DNA of 64,000 nt from Devosia sp. (GTDB lineage Bacteria; Pseudomonadota; Alphaproteobacteria; Rhizobiales; Devosiaceae): NCBI GenBank assembly GCA_015234425.1, contig JADGNE010000033.1, positions 62,001 through 126,000 of the forward strand, written 5' to 3'. Below the pieces are notes generated by a model. The model was not told the DNA's origin and ran no database searches. It saw only the letters and a list, made by a program, of their open reading frames with translations. Made by a program: the position numbers and the translations under genes. How positions within the stretch are numbered: the first letter of the stretch is position 1; every line of letters begins with the position of its first letter. Below are positions 35,724 to 46,398 of this stretch, piece after piece.

Positions 35724-36655
35724 AGCTCTATACGGGCCAATAGAGGCCGGTGGTTGGATCCAAAGCTGTCGCTGCCCGCAGACAGCGCCATGATACGTGC
35801 TGTGCCGCGGGTAAGAATATTGTCGATTGGCACGCCGAGTGGACCGGCGCGGACCGGCCAGGTCGCCGGATAGAACGGACCAGGCGCCAGTTGCTGATCG
35901 CGCCCGAGTCGCACCATGGGCCCCGACCACACGGCCGCATTAAAATCACCCGCAAGCACGACCGGCCCCTCGATCTGGCTGAGGGTGCGGCTCACCGCAA
36001 AGAGCTCAGCGCCCGATGCGCCATCGAAATAGGGTTTGGACAGATGCACGCCGACGATCGTGACCTTCTGTCCGGCGATGACCACCGGGGCGATGGCGAG
36101 GCGCTCGAAACGGAAGGGCCGCATGGTGCGGATCTCACCGACCTCGATCGGCAGGCGGGAGTGAATAGAAATATCGCAGGTCTGCGGGCTTTCGCAGCCG
36201 ATGGAATAGGGAAAGGCGTCGCGCATGCGATCGAGATGGCCGGCAATGCCCGGAGTCTCCATCACCACGACCACATCCGCGTCTGAGCCCGCAAGAAACT
36301 CGACCGCCTCAGCGGCGCGACGGTTACCAGTGAGCACATTAAAGCTGATGACCGAGAGCTCGGCGACGGCCGGGCCAAGCGGGGCGGACCGCCGTTCCTG
36401 ATATTCGAGGATAAACCGGCCGGCGTGGACGCCCGCGACCACGAGGACAGCTGCGAACAGCCCGGCCCGCCAACGCGCGCCTGAGATCACCAGCAGCGCA
36501 AGGAGGCCGATCCCGCCGGCGATCAGATGCAGGCGGAGGCTCTGCAGCAGCAAGGCGCCAGGCAGGTTGATGCCCAGCGAGACAATGGCGAGGACGATGG
36601 TGAGGAGGGCGGACAGCGCCAACAGCGCGCCCCGAAATTCGTCCCGGCTCAACAT
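35708..36655 (-). CDS. Membrane-anchored endonuclease/exonuclease/phosphatase-family protein
   Basis: A 315-residue protein. Three N-terminal hydrophobic segments within about residues 1-85 anchor it. They are followed by an EEP domain with VISFNVLTGNR, ADVVVVMETPG, VIVGVHL-type strands, the GDFNAAVWS loop and the terminal FGSNHRPLLA histidine. This is the set of metal and catalytic residues of DNase I-like phosphodiesterases. The domain probably faces the periplasm. The substrate is unknown. ATG at 36655 is preferred: AGGAGG sits 9 bases ahead of it but only 3 from an upstream TTG. Confidence 0.87.
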   Translation of the reverse strand: MLSRDEFRGALLALSALLTIVLAIVSLGINLPGALLLQSLRLHLIAGGIGLLALLVISGARWRAGLFAAVLVVAGVHAGRFILEYQERRSAPLGPAVAELSVISFNVLTGNRRAAEAVEFLAGSDADVVVVMETPGIAGHLDRMRDAFPYSIGCESPQTCDISIHSRLPIEVGEIRTMRPFRFERLAIAPVVIAGQKVTIVGVHLSKPYFDGASGAELFAVSRTLSQIEGPVVLAGDFNAAVWSGPMVRLGRDQQLAPGPFYPATWPVRAGPLGVPIDNILTRGTARIMALSAGSDSFGSNHRPLLARIELYEAP

Positions 36656-36673
36656 GCGCAATAGCCTCCTGCC

Positions 36674-37123
36674 CTAGATCGGCTTCTTCATCTGCACACA
36701 ATCGGCGGCGATGCCAATCAGCTCATCGGCATCCCAGACGAATTTTTGCCAGCCGGCCTTTTCGTAAAAGCCGACGGCCTCCGGTGCCGAATTGACCACC
36801 AGCGTGTCGATGCCGAAATGCCGGGCCTGCTCGGCGACCAATCCTTCCATGACGCGGCCATGACCCCGCCCCTGTTCGCCGGCGGTGATGGCCACGAGGC
36901 GGATGGCGGCCCGCCCCGCGCCCAGAATGTCAAGACGAAGCACGCCGACGGGTTTGCCTGAAACCTTCAGGAGATAGGGATGGGCAAAATCGGCCACATC
37001 GTCGGGATGGTTGGCGTTATAGACGCCATACCGCCCCTTGGCCTCGAAGAGTTCGATGCGCCGGATTGCGTGAAAGGCTGCCCAGTCCCCGGGTGCCGTG
37101 ACGGCCACCAATTCATATTCCAT
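36674..37123 (-). CDS. GNAT-family N-acetyltransferase
   Basis: A 149-residue acetyltransferase. The acetyl-CoA pyrophosphate-binding motif is visible as LVAITAGEQGRGHGRVMEGLV (the R/Q-x-x-G-x-G/A loop), followed by LVVNSAPEAVGFYEKAGWQKF. The ATG at 37123 is preceded by GGGCAGGG. It lies 18 bases upstream of the EEP gene on the same strand and so is probably in its operon. The substrate is unknown. Confidence 0.88.
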   Translation of the reverse strand: MEYELVAVTAPGDWAAFHAIRRIELFEAKGRYGVYNANHPDDVADFAHPYLLKVSGKPVGVLRLDILGAGRAAIRLVAITAGEQGRGHGRVMEGLVAEQARHFGIDTLVVNSAPEAVGFYEKAGWQKFVWDADELIGIAADCVQMKKPI

Positions 37124-37140
37124 CCCTGCCCCCAAACAAA

Positions 37141-37166
37141 ATGGCCGGACAATGATGTCCGGCCAT
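37141..37166 (-). terminator. Intrinsic terminator downstream of leuA
   Basis: An 11-bp perfect stem (ATGGCCGGACA / TGTCCGGCCAT), loop of 4, then TTTGTTT on the minus strand, about 33 bases after the leuA stop. Confidence 0.85.
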
Positions 37167-37198
37167 GGGGTTCAATGCAATCTACGTCTGGCGGATGA

Positions 37199-38761
37199 TC
37201 AGCCGGCCAGCGCACCCTGCGCCGAGGCGCCGCGCTCGATCATGACGCGGTTGAGCGCGTTGAGATAGGCACGGGCCGAGGCCACCAGGGTATCGGGTTC
37301 GGCGGCATTGCCCGAGGCGATGCGGCCGTTCATTTCGAGACGCACATGGGCCGAGGCCTGCGCATCGGTACCGCCGGTGACGCCGTCGACGGCATAGAGC
37401 ACCAGATGCGGGTCCTGCCCGGCAGCGGCCTTGATGGCGTTGAAGATGGCGTCGACGGAGCCGGTGCCTTCGTAGGAAACACTGGTCTCTTCGCCATCAA
37501 TGGTAACGACGAGGTTGCATTTGTGGATGCCACCGGTCTTGGAAACGACTTCCATGTCGACCAGCTTGATGCGGTCACCGACAGAGCCGACTTCGTCATC
37601 GACCAGCGCGATGATGTCAGCGTCATAGACGTGCTTCTTGCGGTCGGCCAGATCCTTGAAGCGCTGGAAGGCTTCCTGGAAGGCATTATCGCCAACCTCG
37701 TAGCCCAGTTCCTTCAACTTGTCTTTGAAGGCGGCGCGGCCGGAGTGCTTGCCCATGACCAGTGTCGTTTCCTTGATGCCGACGCTGGCCGGGGTCATGA
37801 TCTCGTAGGTTTCGGCGTTCTTGAGCATGCCATCCTGATGGATGCCGCTCTCGTGGGCGAAAGCGTTCTTGCCGACGATGGCCTTGTTGTACTGCACCGG
37901 GAAGTTGGACGCGGCCGAGACCACCTTGCTGGCACGGGCCAGATGGGTGCTGTCGACATCGGTGAAGAAGGGCATGGCATCGCCGCGCGTGCGCAGCGCC
38001 ATCACCACTTCCTCGAGCGCGGCATTGCCGGCGCGTTCGCCGAGGCCATTGATGGTGCATTCAATCTGGCGCGCGCCACCGGCCACACCGGCCAGCGAAT
38101 TGGCGACAGCCATGCCCAGATCGTCATGGCAATGGACCGAGAAGATGGCCTTGTCGGAATTGGGCACGCTCTCGATGATGGTCTTGAACATGCGGAAATG
38201 TTCATCCGGCACGGCATAGCCGACGGTATCGGGCAAATTGATCGTGGTGGCGCCGGCCTTGATGGCCGCATCGACGCAGCGCTTCAGGAATTCGAGCGGC
38301 GTGCGGGTGGCGTCCATGGCCGACCATTCCACATCGTCCACCAGATTGCGGGCGTGGGCGACGGTACGCGAGATGATCTCGATGACCTCGTCCTCGGTCT
38401 TTTTCATCTGGTGGGCCAGATGAATAGGCGAGGTGGAGACAAAAGTGTGGATGCGGCCGCGCTGGGCATGACGCACGGCTTCACCGGCACGATCGATATC
38501 GGCAGTGATGGCGCGGGCCAGACCAGCAACGGTGGCGCGCTTGACCTGTTTGGCGACGGCAACGACCGCCTCGAAGTCACCATTGGAGGCGATGGGGAAA
38601 CCGGCTTCGATGATGTCGACGCCCATTTCGTCGAGCGCCTCGGCCACCTGCAGCTTTTCTTCCAGCGTCATGGTCGCACCGGGGGACTGCTCACCATCGC
38701 GCAGCGTGGTGTCGAAGATGAAGACGCGTTCTTTGTTGCTGTTGGAAGCGGTGCTGGTCAT
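37199..38761 (-). CDS. leuA: 2-isopropylmalate synthase
   Basis: A 520-residue enzyme that condenses acetyl-CoA with 2-oxoisovalerate, the first committed step of leucine synthesis. The HMGL-like barrel starts with FDTTLRDGEQSPGATM (R21, D22 catalytic/metal region) and contains the SVHCHDDLGMAVAN metal site. The C-terminal LeuA dimer domain, which binds leucine for feedback inhibition, is complete. Its length is that of the bacterial type I enzyme. A short Leu-rich reading frame lies 116 bases upstream. Confidence 0.96.
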   Translation of the reverse strand: MTSTASNSNKERVFIFDTTLRDGEQSPGATMTLEEKLQVAEALDEMGVDIIEAGFPIASNGDFEAVVAVAKQVKRATVAGLARAITADIDRAGEAVRHAQRGRIHTFVSTSPIHLAHQMKKTEDEVIEIISRTVAHARNLVDDVEWSAMDATRTPLEFLKRCVDAAIKAGATTINLPDTVGYAVPDEHFRMFKTIIESVPNSDKAIFSVHCHDDLGMAVANSLAGVAGGARQIECTINGLGERAGNAALEEVVMALRTRGDAMPFFTDVDSTHLARASKVVSAASNFPVQYNKAIVGKNAFAHESGIHQDGMLKNAETYEIMTPASVGIKETTLVMGKHSGRAAFKDKLKELGYEVGDNAFQEAFQRFKDLADRKKHVYDADIIALVDDEVGSVGDRIKLVDMEVVSKTGGIHKCNLVVTIDGEETSVSYEGTGSVDAIFNAIKAAAGQDPHLVLYAVDGVTGGTDAQASAHVRLEMNGRIASGNAAEPDTLVASARAYLNALNRVMIERGASAQGALAG

Positions 38762-38877
38762 ATCAGGCTCTTTTCCTATCGGCCCCGAGACAATGGCTCG
38801 CTGGACCGGACATTTCTAATGTTCGGTTTGTGGCGCAATCCCCTGACGACCCGCTCGATAATCCGAGCTGCCGGTGA

Positions 38878-39000
38878 TCAGGGGCTGATAAGAAGGAGAA
38901 GGAGAGCGGGTAAAAGCAGCAGGCCAGCCGCAATCATCAGCTTGGTCTGGCGGACCTGCTGCTGAGTGATGGCAATGGCTTGGGCGCGACGGCGCTGCAT
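38878..39000 (-). CDS. Leu-rich short ORF upstream of leuA (leader peptide or small membrane protein)
   Basis: A 40-codon frame from ATG 39000. Its end contains GLLLLPALLLLLISP, nine leucines in twelve codons, using rare codons for this GC-rich genome (TTA once, CTT four times). It stops 116 bases before leuA on the same strand. It may be an attenuator leader peptide sensing charged leucyl-tRNA, or a single-pass membrane protein. The ribosome site is weak and no T-run terminator follows, so the leader reading is not proven. Confidence 0.45.
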   Translation of the reverse strand: MQRRRAQAIAITQQQVRQTKLMIAAGLLLLPALLLLLISP

Positions 39001-39184
39001 GGAAGTGCTCTCTATTTCCCAGGGAGCATGCGACAATCCCAAAGGTGATGCAAGGGGTTGAGGCAAGAAAGTGAGTGCGGCCGGGCGATTTTTACGCTGC
39101 CGGCTTGCCGGAGGGCAGTGGCCTGTGCCTTTCACAACGCAGACCACTCACTCCGCGGAGTACGCAATGGCGACGTGCCCTGCC

Positions 39185-40069
39185 CTACTCGCCCAGATCG
39201 AGCGTGCCCTCGCCGACGATGATGGCCTGGCCGCCGATGGCGCCATGGACCAGGGCGTCGTTTTCCTTGCGCAATTGCAGGGTGATGCGGCAGGGGCGGC
39301 CCATTTCGTGGCCCTGGCGCAGGACGAAATCGGACTGGCCAGTGGCGAAGGGCTGGTTCTCGGCAAGCAGGCCAATCAGCGCCGCGGCGGCAGCGCCGGT
39401 CCCCGGATCCTCGCCAAGCCCCATGCCGAACATGCGGGCGGCGATATCGTTGTCCGGTTCCTCGGGTGTGAGGGTGAAGATGTAGACGGCGTGCCGGTCA
39501 TGGGTGAAGATTTTCGGCTTGAGCGCATGATTGATCGAGAGGCGCGCCAGCACCTCGGCATTGCGCACCGGCACGAGATGGAAGGGCACGCCGGCCGAGA
39601 AAACGCCGGGCTTGTAGAGGTCGCAACCGATCTCTTCGACATCGATGCCGAGCACCTGGGCTATGCCGAGCATGTCGATCTCGCCAACGCGGCTGGAGAG
39701 CTTTGGCAGCGCGAAGCGGGCTTCGCCGACGGATTTGTCGAGCCGGTCGACCAGCGCGGTGACGAGGCCGATCTTTTCTTCCATGCGGACGGCATTGAGC
39801 TTGTGCTGAAGACCAAGGACGACCGCCGAACCGATCGTCGGGTGGCCGGCGAAGGGGAGTTCCTGATAGGGCGTGAAGATGCGAAGCGACGCGGTGTTGC
39901 GCTCTGCGGCCGGCTTGAAGAAAAACACCGTTTCGCTGAGGTTGAACTCCTTGGCGATGGTCTGCATCTGCGCATCGCTGAGGCCATCGGCCTTGGGCAC
40001 GACGGCCAGCGGATTGCCCTTGAAGCGTTCGCGGGTGAACACATCGAGGAGGAGATAGGGAAGCTTCAT
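39185..40069 (-). CDS. PhzF-family isomerase/epimerase
   Basis: A 294-residue PhzF-like protein with two hot-dog-like halves of the DAP-epimerase fold. The N terminus (PYLLLDVFTRERFKGNPLAVV) and the LSETVFFF segment with the catalytic Glu are typical. The PFAGHPTIG motif follows the AS-x-R-I-F-T-P-Y-Q-E-L stretch. Outside phenazine clusters these are of unknown substrate, and no phenazine genes are nearby. It lies just downstream of a UPF0303 gene (3-base gap) and a GFA gene, so the three probably form an operon. Confidence 0.92.
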   Translation of the reverse strand: MKLPYLLLDVFTRERFKGNPLAVVPKADGLSDAQMQTIAKEFNLSETVFFFKPAAERNTASLRIFTPYQELPFAGHPTIGSAVVLGLQHKLNAVRMEEKIGLVTALVDRLDKSVGEARFALPKLSSRVGEIDMLGIAQVLGIDVEEIGCDLYKPGVFSAGVPFHLVPVRNAEVLARLSINHALKPKIFTHDRHAVYIFTLTPEEPDNDIAARMFGMGLGEDPGTGAAAAALIGLLAENQPFATGQSDFVLRQGHEMGRPCRITLQLRKENDALVHGAIGGQAIIVGEGTLDLGE

Positions 40070-40072
40070 GGC

Positions 40073-40564
40073 TCAGGCCTCGACAAGCGCGTAGTCGGCT
40101 CGGCTGCGACCGAGATGATCGCAGAGCGCGTCGACGGCAATGCCATGGTCGCTGCGGCCCGGCAGGCCTGAAATGGTGAGGCAGCCGATGATGCCCGCTC
40201 CCGGCACGCGCAGCGGGAAGCCACCGCCTGCGATGACGTAATCGGTGGGATCAACGCCGGACTGGGGCGGAAACGGTGCTTCGCCGCGCTCCAGCACGAG
40301 GCGATAGCTGGCGCGCTGGAAGCGGCGAACGGAATTGATCTTGCGGCGCACCCATTCGGCATTATCGGCGCTGGTGCCTGGGGTGGCGGCGAAGAACAGC
40401 TGCCGGTCCCAGGTGCGGATATCGACGACGAGCGAGAGACTTTCGGCCAGCGCGCGGGCGCGAATAGACGCGCCAATGTCGAAGGCGGCGTCCTCATCGA
40501 GCGCGGGAAGGACGAGTTCGAGTTCCTGCTGCTTGACGCGAGCGATGTCGTATTCGGCGTTCAT
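40073..40564 (-). CDS. UPF0303 / heme-degrading-domain (HbpS-like) family protein
   Basis: A 163-residue cytoplasmic protein from ATG 40564 (MNAEYDIARVKQQELELVLP). It has the UPF0303 pattern with DIRTWDRQLFFAATPGTSADNAEWVRRK and the glycine-rich FPLRVPGAGIIGCLTISGLP. The fold is related to HbpS/GlcG-type heme-binding proteins, but a heme role is not shown. It lies 3 bases ahead of phzF and 4 bases after the GFA gene. Confidence 0.85.
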   Translation of the reverse strand: MNAEYDIARVKQQELELVLPALDEDAAFDIGASIRARALAESLSLVVDIRTWDRQLFFAATPGTSADNAEWVRRKINSVRRFQRASYRLVLERGEAPFPPQSGVDPTDYVIAGGGFPLRVPGAGIIGCLTISGLPGRSDHGIAVDALCDHLGRSRADYALVEA

Positions 40565-40568
40565 GGGG

Positions 40569-41030
40569 TCAGTCCTGATGGAGGCGGGTCCAGGCGTCAT
40601 ACAGCGGCGTTCGATCCACTGCGCCCTTGGGAAAATTGACGAGGGAGGGATCGATCGCGGCCCAGGCGGCCTTGCTATCGGTCCAGATATTGCCCACGGG
40701 TACAGCCCAGTCGATATCGTCGAGCGTGCCGGCGCGGGCGACCTTGATGCCCGGGGCGGGCGGATCGTTCCACAGCCAGCCGTGGCAATGGGCGCAGAAA
40801 TTCATGGTGATGACATTGCCGCTATCGGCGGTGCGCCGGTATTGCACCGTGGCCCCGGTAGCCTCGAAATCCTCGTCGCGCACGATCATCGACATGGACC
40901 ACCCCGCGCCGGAAAAGCGCTGGCAGTCCTTGCAGTGGCAATTATAGACCGAGAGCGGAGAGGCCTTGAGCCGGTAGCGCACCGCCCCACACTGGCAACC
41001 ACCCTGTTGCGGGAAATCCGGTAGATTCAT
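40569..41030 (-). CDS. GFA-family (glutathione-dependent formaldehyde-activating-like) protein
   Basis: A 153-residue zinc protein of the Mss4/GFA fold. The cysteine set is clear: GGCQCGAVRYR (C12, C14), NCHCKDCQRFSG (C31, C33, C36) and FCAHCHGWLW (C79, C82), enough for the two zinc sites of the family. Some members bind glutathione adducts; most are uncharacterised. First gene of the probable GFA-UPF0303-phzF operon. Confidence 0.9.
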   Translation of the reverse strand: MNLPDFPQQGGCQCGAVRYRLKASPLSVYNCHCKDCQRFSGAGWSMSMIVRDEDFEATGATVQYRRTADSGNVITMNFCAHCHGWLWNDPPAPGIKVARAGTLDDIDWAVPVGNIWTDSKAAWAAIDPSLVNFPKGAVDRTPLYDAWTRLHQD

Positions 41031-41100
41031 CTGTCCCTCCTCCCCTCCTGATTACCGGGTTTCGGGACGAGGCGGAAGACGGCGCTGCGGCAGAAATGAA

Positions 41101-41122
41101 AACGGGGGCCGAAGCCCCCGTT
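41101..41122 (-). terminator. Intrinsic terminator of ilvC
   Basis: A 9-bp stem AACGGGGGC / GCCCCCGTT with a tetraloop and TTTTC on the minus strand, 11 bases past the ilvC stop. Confidence 0.87.
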
Positions 41123-41132
41123 CCCGAAATTC

Positions 41133-42828
<1,696 letters not shown>

Positions 42829-43231
42829 GAGTCCCAACCTCGCATGCTGGTGTCCGAACGGTTTCGGGCATTTCCGTTCGAGGCGTACCGTACGGTACGG
42901 TTCAGTGCAAGTGGAATTTCACGAAGCGATCGCCAGATTGCGATTTGGTGGGGCGTGGTGCGGTCTTTTGCTGTGCTCCCGGCTCCGGTCATGGTGGACG
43001 AGAGCGGCTTCCAGCGCTGTCATTGAGTCAGAAAAATCGCGCGAGCCCGGAGATTTGCCGGTTTGCTGGGGTTGCCGGGGCGGGCCGGACCATTCGGCGG
43101 CGCTGGCGCGGGGCGGTTGGCTGTGAACATCCAGTGCGCCCCGCGAACCGGATGAGAGGCCGACGGGCGGACCGCTGCGCCAGGGGCACACACGGTCCGC
43201 CGCCGAAGGAGCGGGTCTCGAATGGGAGGAT
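42829..43231. other. Intergenic region upstream of the TetR gene
   Basis: About 400 GC-rich bases. Apart from the palindrome at 42884-42899 and the TetR promoter it should contain, I see no gene or terminator. Possible short frames have no ribosome site and biased composition. Confidence 0.55.
42884..42899. promoter_or_regulatory. 16-bp perfect palindrome, probable TetR operator
   Basis: CGTACCGTACGGTACG reads the same on both strands and contains the ACCGTACGGT core seen in several TetR-family operators. It lies about 56 bases upstream of the TetR start, consistent with autorepression. Confidence 0.7.
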
Positions 43232-44746
43232 CTAGACCCGCTTTCCGGCTCTGACGCGCAGCGCCAGGTGGGGGCGACCGGGAAGTTCCACGGCGAAAGC
43301 GGCGTCGGGCTTGCGCTGGACGATGGTTGCGCCGTGGCGGGTCGGATGGTTTTCCGGGGCAGCGACGATCTTGGCGGGCTCGACCGTCATGTTCCGGGTG
43401 TCGATGATATCGGCATGGTAGTCGCCGTCATCCTTGGGCAGGCCGGCGGACCAGATTACTGGCTGGTGCTCACCGAAATAGATGATCGTGGTGTCGCCGT
43501 CCCGCGCACCCGACACCCGATTCCATGGGTAGCGGGTCGTCGGATCGATGGGCTCGAAGCCGTTCTGGACATCTTCCTGCATCACGTCGCGGAGGAAGCC
43601 GATGCGCTTCCAGGCTTCGCCGTGCAGCTCGCCGCCCTTGGCCCACCACAGCAGATCGTCGGAATTGGCGAAGGTTTCGCCGTGGCCGGCATAGCCGCCG
43701 CGCATGGTGGTAATCCAGTAGCGGTGCACGAGTTCTTCGGCAGAGATACTGCCCCAGACCTGGATGATATTGCCCTCGTATTCGGGCTCGTCGTTGATCA
43801 CCGGCTTGCCATAGGCGAGGCGCCATTCGCCGGTGCGCTTCACATCCCAATTCTGGATGCAGACATGGGTGACCCATGGCTTGCGGTGATCGTAATTGGC
43901 CTCTGGATCGCCATTGTGGATGGAGCGCAGGTGGCCGTAGGGGTCGTTTTCTTCCAGAATATGGAAGTAGCGCTCCCATTGATGCATCGGCTTGGTGTTG
44001 AGCAGGAAGTCGTATTCGTTGGCGAGAGACCACCAGACGTTGCGATAAGCCGAGAGGCGCGCGGCGAGATATTCGACATAGGCGTAGTCCTGCGCCTCGC
44101 TCATGTCGCAATAGCCCCAACGATCGTAGGGGTGGAACATGATGATGTCGGCTTCAATGCCGAGCTCGCCCAGCGCCTTCACCTGATTTTCGAAGTGACG
44201 GAAGCTTTCCGGGTTCGGCCGATCGAAATCGTACTGGCCGTCTGCGCCCTTCTGGTAGACGTCGTGCAGCGCCTCATTGACGTTGTACGGATAGTCCTTG
44301 GGGAAGACGCCCATGCGCAGTTTGTTGAAGCGCGTCTTCGCCATGGTTTCGAGCGTCTTGACCTGCTCGCTCAGCGGCTGATGGGTCCAGGCGTAGCAGG
44401 TGGTGCCGAAGGGCAGATAGGGCGTGCCGTCGGCATAGGCGAAGTGGAACTTGTTGGCGACGCGGACCGGGCCATGAACGCCGTCGCGCGGAGCGGTAAC
44501 GGTGAAGTTGCCGGTCTTGCCATCAAGGTCAGCCACATTGGCCTTCGTCGAAAAGCTCCATTCGCCCGGGTTGTCGGGCATGAAGCGGACACGGAAAATT
44601 CCGTCGCCATCGTAAAAGCCCGGGACGCGGACTACGCGGCTGTTCTGCTGGAAGAAGGCTTCGAGCTTTACCTCGAGGAAGGGATTGCCGGAGGACGGGC
44701 CCTCAAAGCTGTCCTCGAACACATCCCATTGTGCAACAGTGGTCAT
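43232..44746 (-). CDS. Cytoplasmic glycoside hydrolase, DUF5060 - TIM barrel - DUF5605 type (copy 2)
   Basis: A 504-residue protein without a signal peptide. An N-terminal DUF5060-like beta-sandwich (about 1-90; SSGNPFLEVKLEAFF, VPGFYDGDGIFRVRF) precedes a TIM barrel (about 95-400) of the DUF4038/apiosidase-like kind and a C-terminal DUF5605-like domain. Candidate catalytic acids are E244 (WWSLANEYD) and E320 (VINDEPEYEG). It is a diverged paralogue of the next gene upstream and the last gene of an ABC-importer operon. It probably cleaves an imported glycoside in the cytoplasm. An apiosidase role is inference from fold and context. Confidence 0.85.
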   Translation of the reverse strand: MTTVAQWDVFEDSFEGPSSGNPFLEVKLEAFFQQNSRVVRVPGFYDGDGIFRVRFMPDNPGEWSFSTKANVADLDGKTGNFTVTAPRDGVHGPVRVANKFHFAYADGTPYLPFGTTCYAWTHQPLSEQVKTLETMAKTRFNKLRMGVFPKDYPYNVNEALHDVYQKGADGQYDFDRPNPESFRHFENQVKALGELGIEADIIMFHPYDRWGYCDMSEAQDYAYVEYLAARLSAYRNVWWSLANEYDFLLNTKPMHQWERYFHILEENDPYGHLRSIHNGDPEANYDHRKPWVTHVCIQNWDVKRTGEWRLAYGKPVINDEPEYEGNIIQVWGSISAEELVHRYWITTMRGGYAGHGETFANSDDLLWWAKGGELHGEAWKRIGFLRDVMQEDVQNGFEPIDPTTRYPWNRVSGARDGDTTIIYFGEHQPVIWSAGLPKDDGDYHADIIDTRNMTVEPAKIVAAPENHPTRHGATIVQRKPDAAFAVELPGRPHLALRVRAGKRV

Positions 44747-44758
44747 CTCAAAAACTCC

Positions 44759-46354
44759 TCAGCCGTCGACGCGCTTGAACAGCATTGCCAGATAGGGTTT
44801 CGGCTCGAAATTCAGCCGGTCCCCCCGCTCGACGCTGTCGGCGAGCTTCGTCTCGGTCATGTTCCAGGTATCGATCAGCGTGGCAGAATACTTTTCGCCC
44901 GGCGGCACGGCGACATCGAGTTCGCTCGGCTGGTTCTCACCCATGTAGACGAGATAGTAGCGATGCGCCTGTCTGGCGGTGGCCCACCAGGCCTGGGCGC
45001 GCGGCCAATCTTCCTCGCCCGCTGCGGGCGAGAACAATTGCTGCATGACGACATTGTCGAGGCCACCCATCATGGTGACGCGATAGGCACCGGTGGATTT
45101 TACGGGATCGAGCCCCTCGTCCGGCCCCTCTTCAAGAATACGCTTGAGGAAGGCGATGCGCGCGACGCTTTCGCCGACGAGCTTGCCGCCCTTGGCCCAC
45201 CAGAGCTTTTCCTCGTCGTTGTAATAGGTCTCGCCATGGGTGACGTAACCGCCATTGACAGTGCCGTCCCAGAAGCGGCGGACCATCTTCTTGGCCGAGA
45301 TATTGCCCCAGAGCTCGCCGATGTCGCCCTCGTAGCAGCACTCGTCGATGGAGACGGGCTTGCCGAATTTCTCGCGCCACAGCGCCGTCTGATTTGCCGC
45401 CGAGCGCTGGATGCTCGAATGGGTGATGCGCGGGTGGTTGTGGTCGTAGAAGGCAAAGCAATTGTGGACGCTGAGCAGGTGCCCATGCGGATCATTGTCC
45501 GAGACGATGTGAATGAACCGGTCCCAGTCCGCCATCGTCTTGCTCGGCATCAGGTCATATTCATTGGCCATCGACCACCAGACGTTCGGCAGCGCCGATA
45601 GACGCGCCGTCAGGTATTTGAGGTACCGGTCATCCTGCGCCGGGGTCATGGTCGAGAACCCCCAGCGATCATAGGGGTGGAAGATGATGAGGTCGGCCTC
45701 GACGCCAATTTTGGCGAGCTGGTTGATGCGCTTTTCGAGGTGGCGGAAATAGTCGGGCTCGAACCGCTCGAAATCAAACTCCCAGCCATATTCGCCGCGG
45801 AAGCTGCCGGTCCATTCGCTGCTGCCCTGCTTCACCAGCGGGAAGGGATAGCGATCGGGCTCGTTCTGGTTATAGCGATAGTGCTTGGGGAAGACGCACA
45901 TGCGGATCTTGGTGAAAGGGGCCTCCGCCAGGGTCGCCAGCGTTTCCTCTTCCACCGCATCGCCCTGGAGGTTCCACACATAGGCGGTGGTGCCGATGTT
46001 GATGTAGCGCGTACCATCGGCGTAGCGGAAATGGTGGCGGTTGGACACACGCACCGGGCCGTGGTGGCCGGGCTTTGCCGCACCGACCTCAAAGCTGCCG
46101 CTTACCTGATCGAGCGCCGAGACATTGCTCGATGTCGTATAGGACCAGGTGCCGGTCGTGTCGGGGAGGAAGCGCAGCTTGTAGCTGCCGTCGCCATCGT
46201 AAAAGCCGTTGACCCTGACCACCCGGTCGCCCTGGGTGAAGCTGGCGCGCAGCTCCACATCCTGGAACGGATTGCCCTCGCTGGGGCCAGTCAGGGTGAG
46301 TTCATACGTGGCCCACAGCGACGCGTCGCCGGTGGCAGTGGCAATCCTGGTCAT
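44759..46354 (-). CDS. Cytoplasmic glycoside hydrolase, DUF5060 - TIM barrel - DUF5605 type (copy 1)
   Basis: A 531-residue paralogue with the same three-domain plan and no signal peptide. An N-terminal sandwich has PSEGNPFQDVELRASF and VNGFYDGDGSYKLRF. The barrel has FHPYDRWGFSTM, with E265 (WWSMANEYD) and E338 (SIDECCYEG) in the positions of the copy 2 acids. It has a longer barrel loop (about 165-190) than copy 2, which would reshape the active site. It lies 45 bases after the last transporter gene and 12 bases before copy 2. Two copies suggest successive cleavage of a branched or two-linkage glycoside. Confidence 0.85.
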   Translation of the reverse strand: MTRIATATGDASLWATYELTLTGPSEGNPFQDVELRASFTQGDRVVRVNGFYDGDGSYKLRFLPDTTGTWSYTTSSNVSALDQVSGSFEVGAAKPGHHGPVRVSNRHHFRYADGTRYINIGTTAYVWNLQGDAVEEETLATLAEAPFTKIRMCVFPKHYRYNQNEPDRYPFPLVKQGSSEWTGSFRGEYGWEFDFERFEPDYFRHLEKRINQLAKIGVEADLIIFHPYDRWGFSTMTPAQDDRYLKYLTARLSALPNVWWSMANEYDLMPSKTMADWDRFIHIVSDNDPHGHLLSVHNCFAFYDHNHPRITHSSIQRSAANQTALWREKFGKPVSIDECCYEGDIGELWGNISAKKMVRRFWDGTVNGGYVTHGETYYNDEEKLWWAKGGKLVGESVARIAFLKRILEEGPDEGLDPVKSTGAYRVTMMGGLDNVVMQQLFSPAAGEEDWPRAQAWWATARQAHRYYLVYMGENQPSELDVAVPPGEKYSATLIDTWNMTETKLADSVERGDRLNFEPKPYLAMLFKRVDG

Positions 46355-46398
46355 GTGATCTTCCGTCAGAAAGCGGGATTTCGTGCGAACGAAACGCC

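Noticed and set aside
37346..38965. Open frame of about 540 codons antisense to leuA
   Set aside because: leuA on the other strand is certain; the antisense product has no recognisable motif.
42919..43191. Short open frame upstream of the TetR gene
   Set aside because: No ribosome site, low-complexity Ser/Pro/Arg composition, and it covers the control region.
43268..45601. Open frame of about 777 codons antisense to both glycoside hydrolases
   Set aside because: It spans two real genes and their gap, and its composition is typical of a shadow frame.
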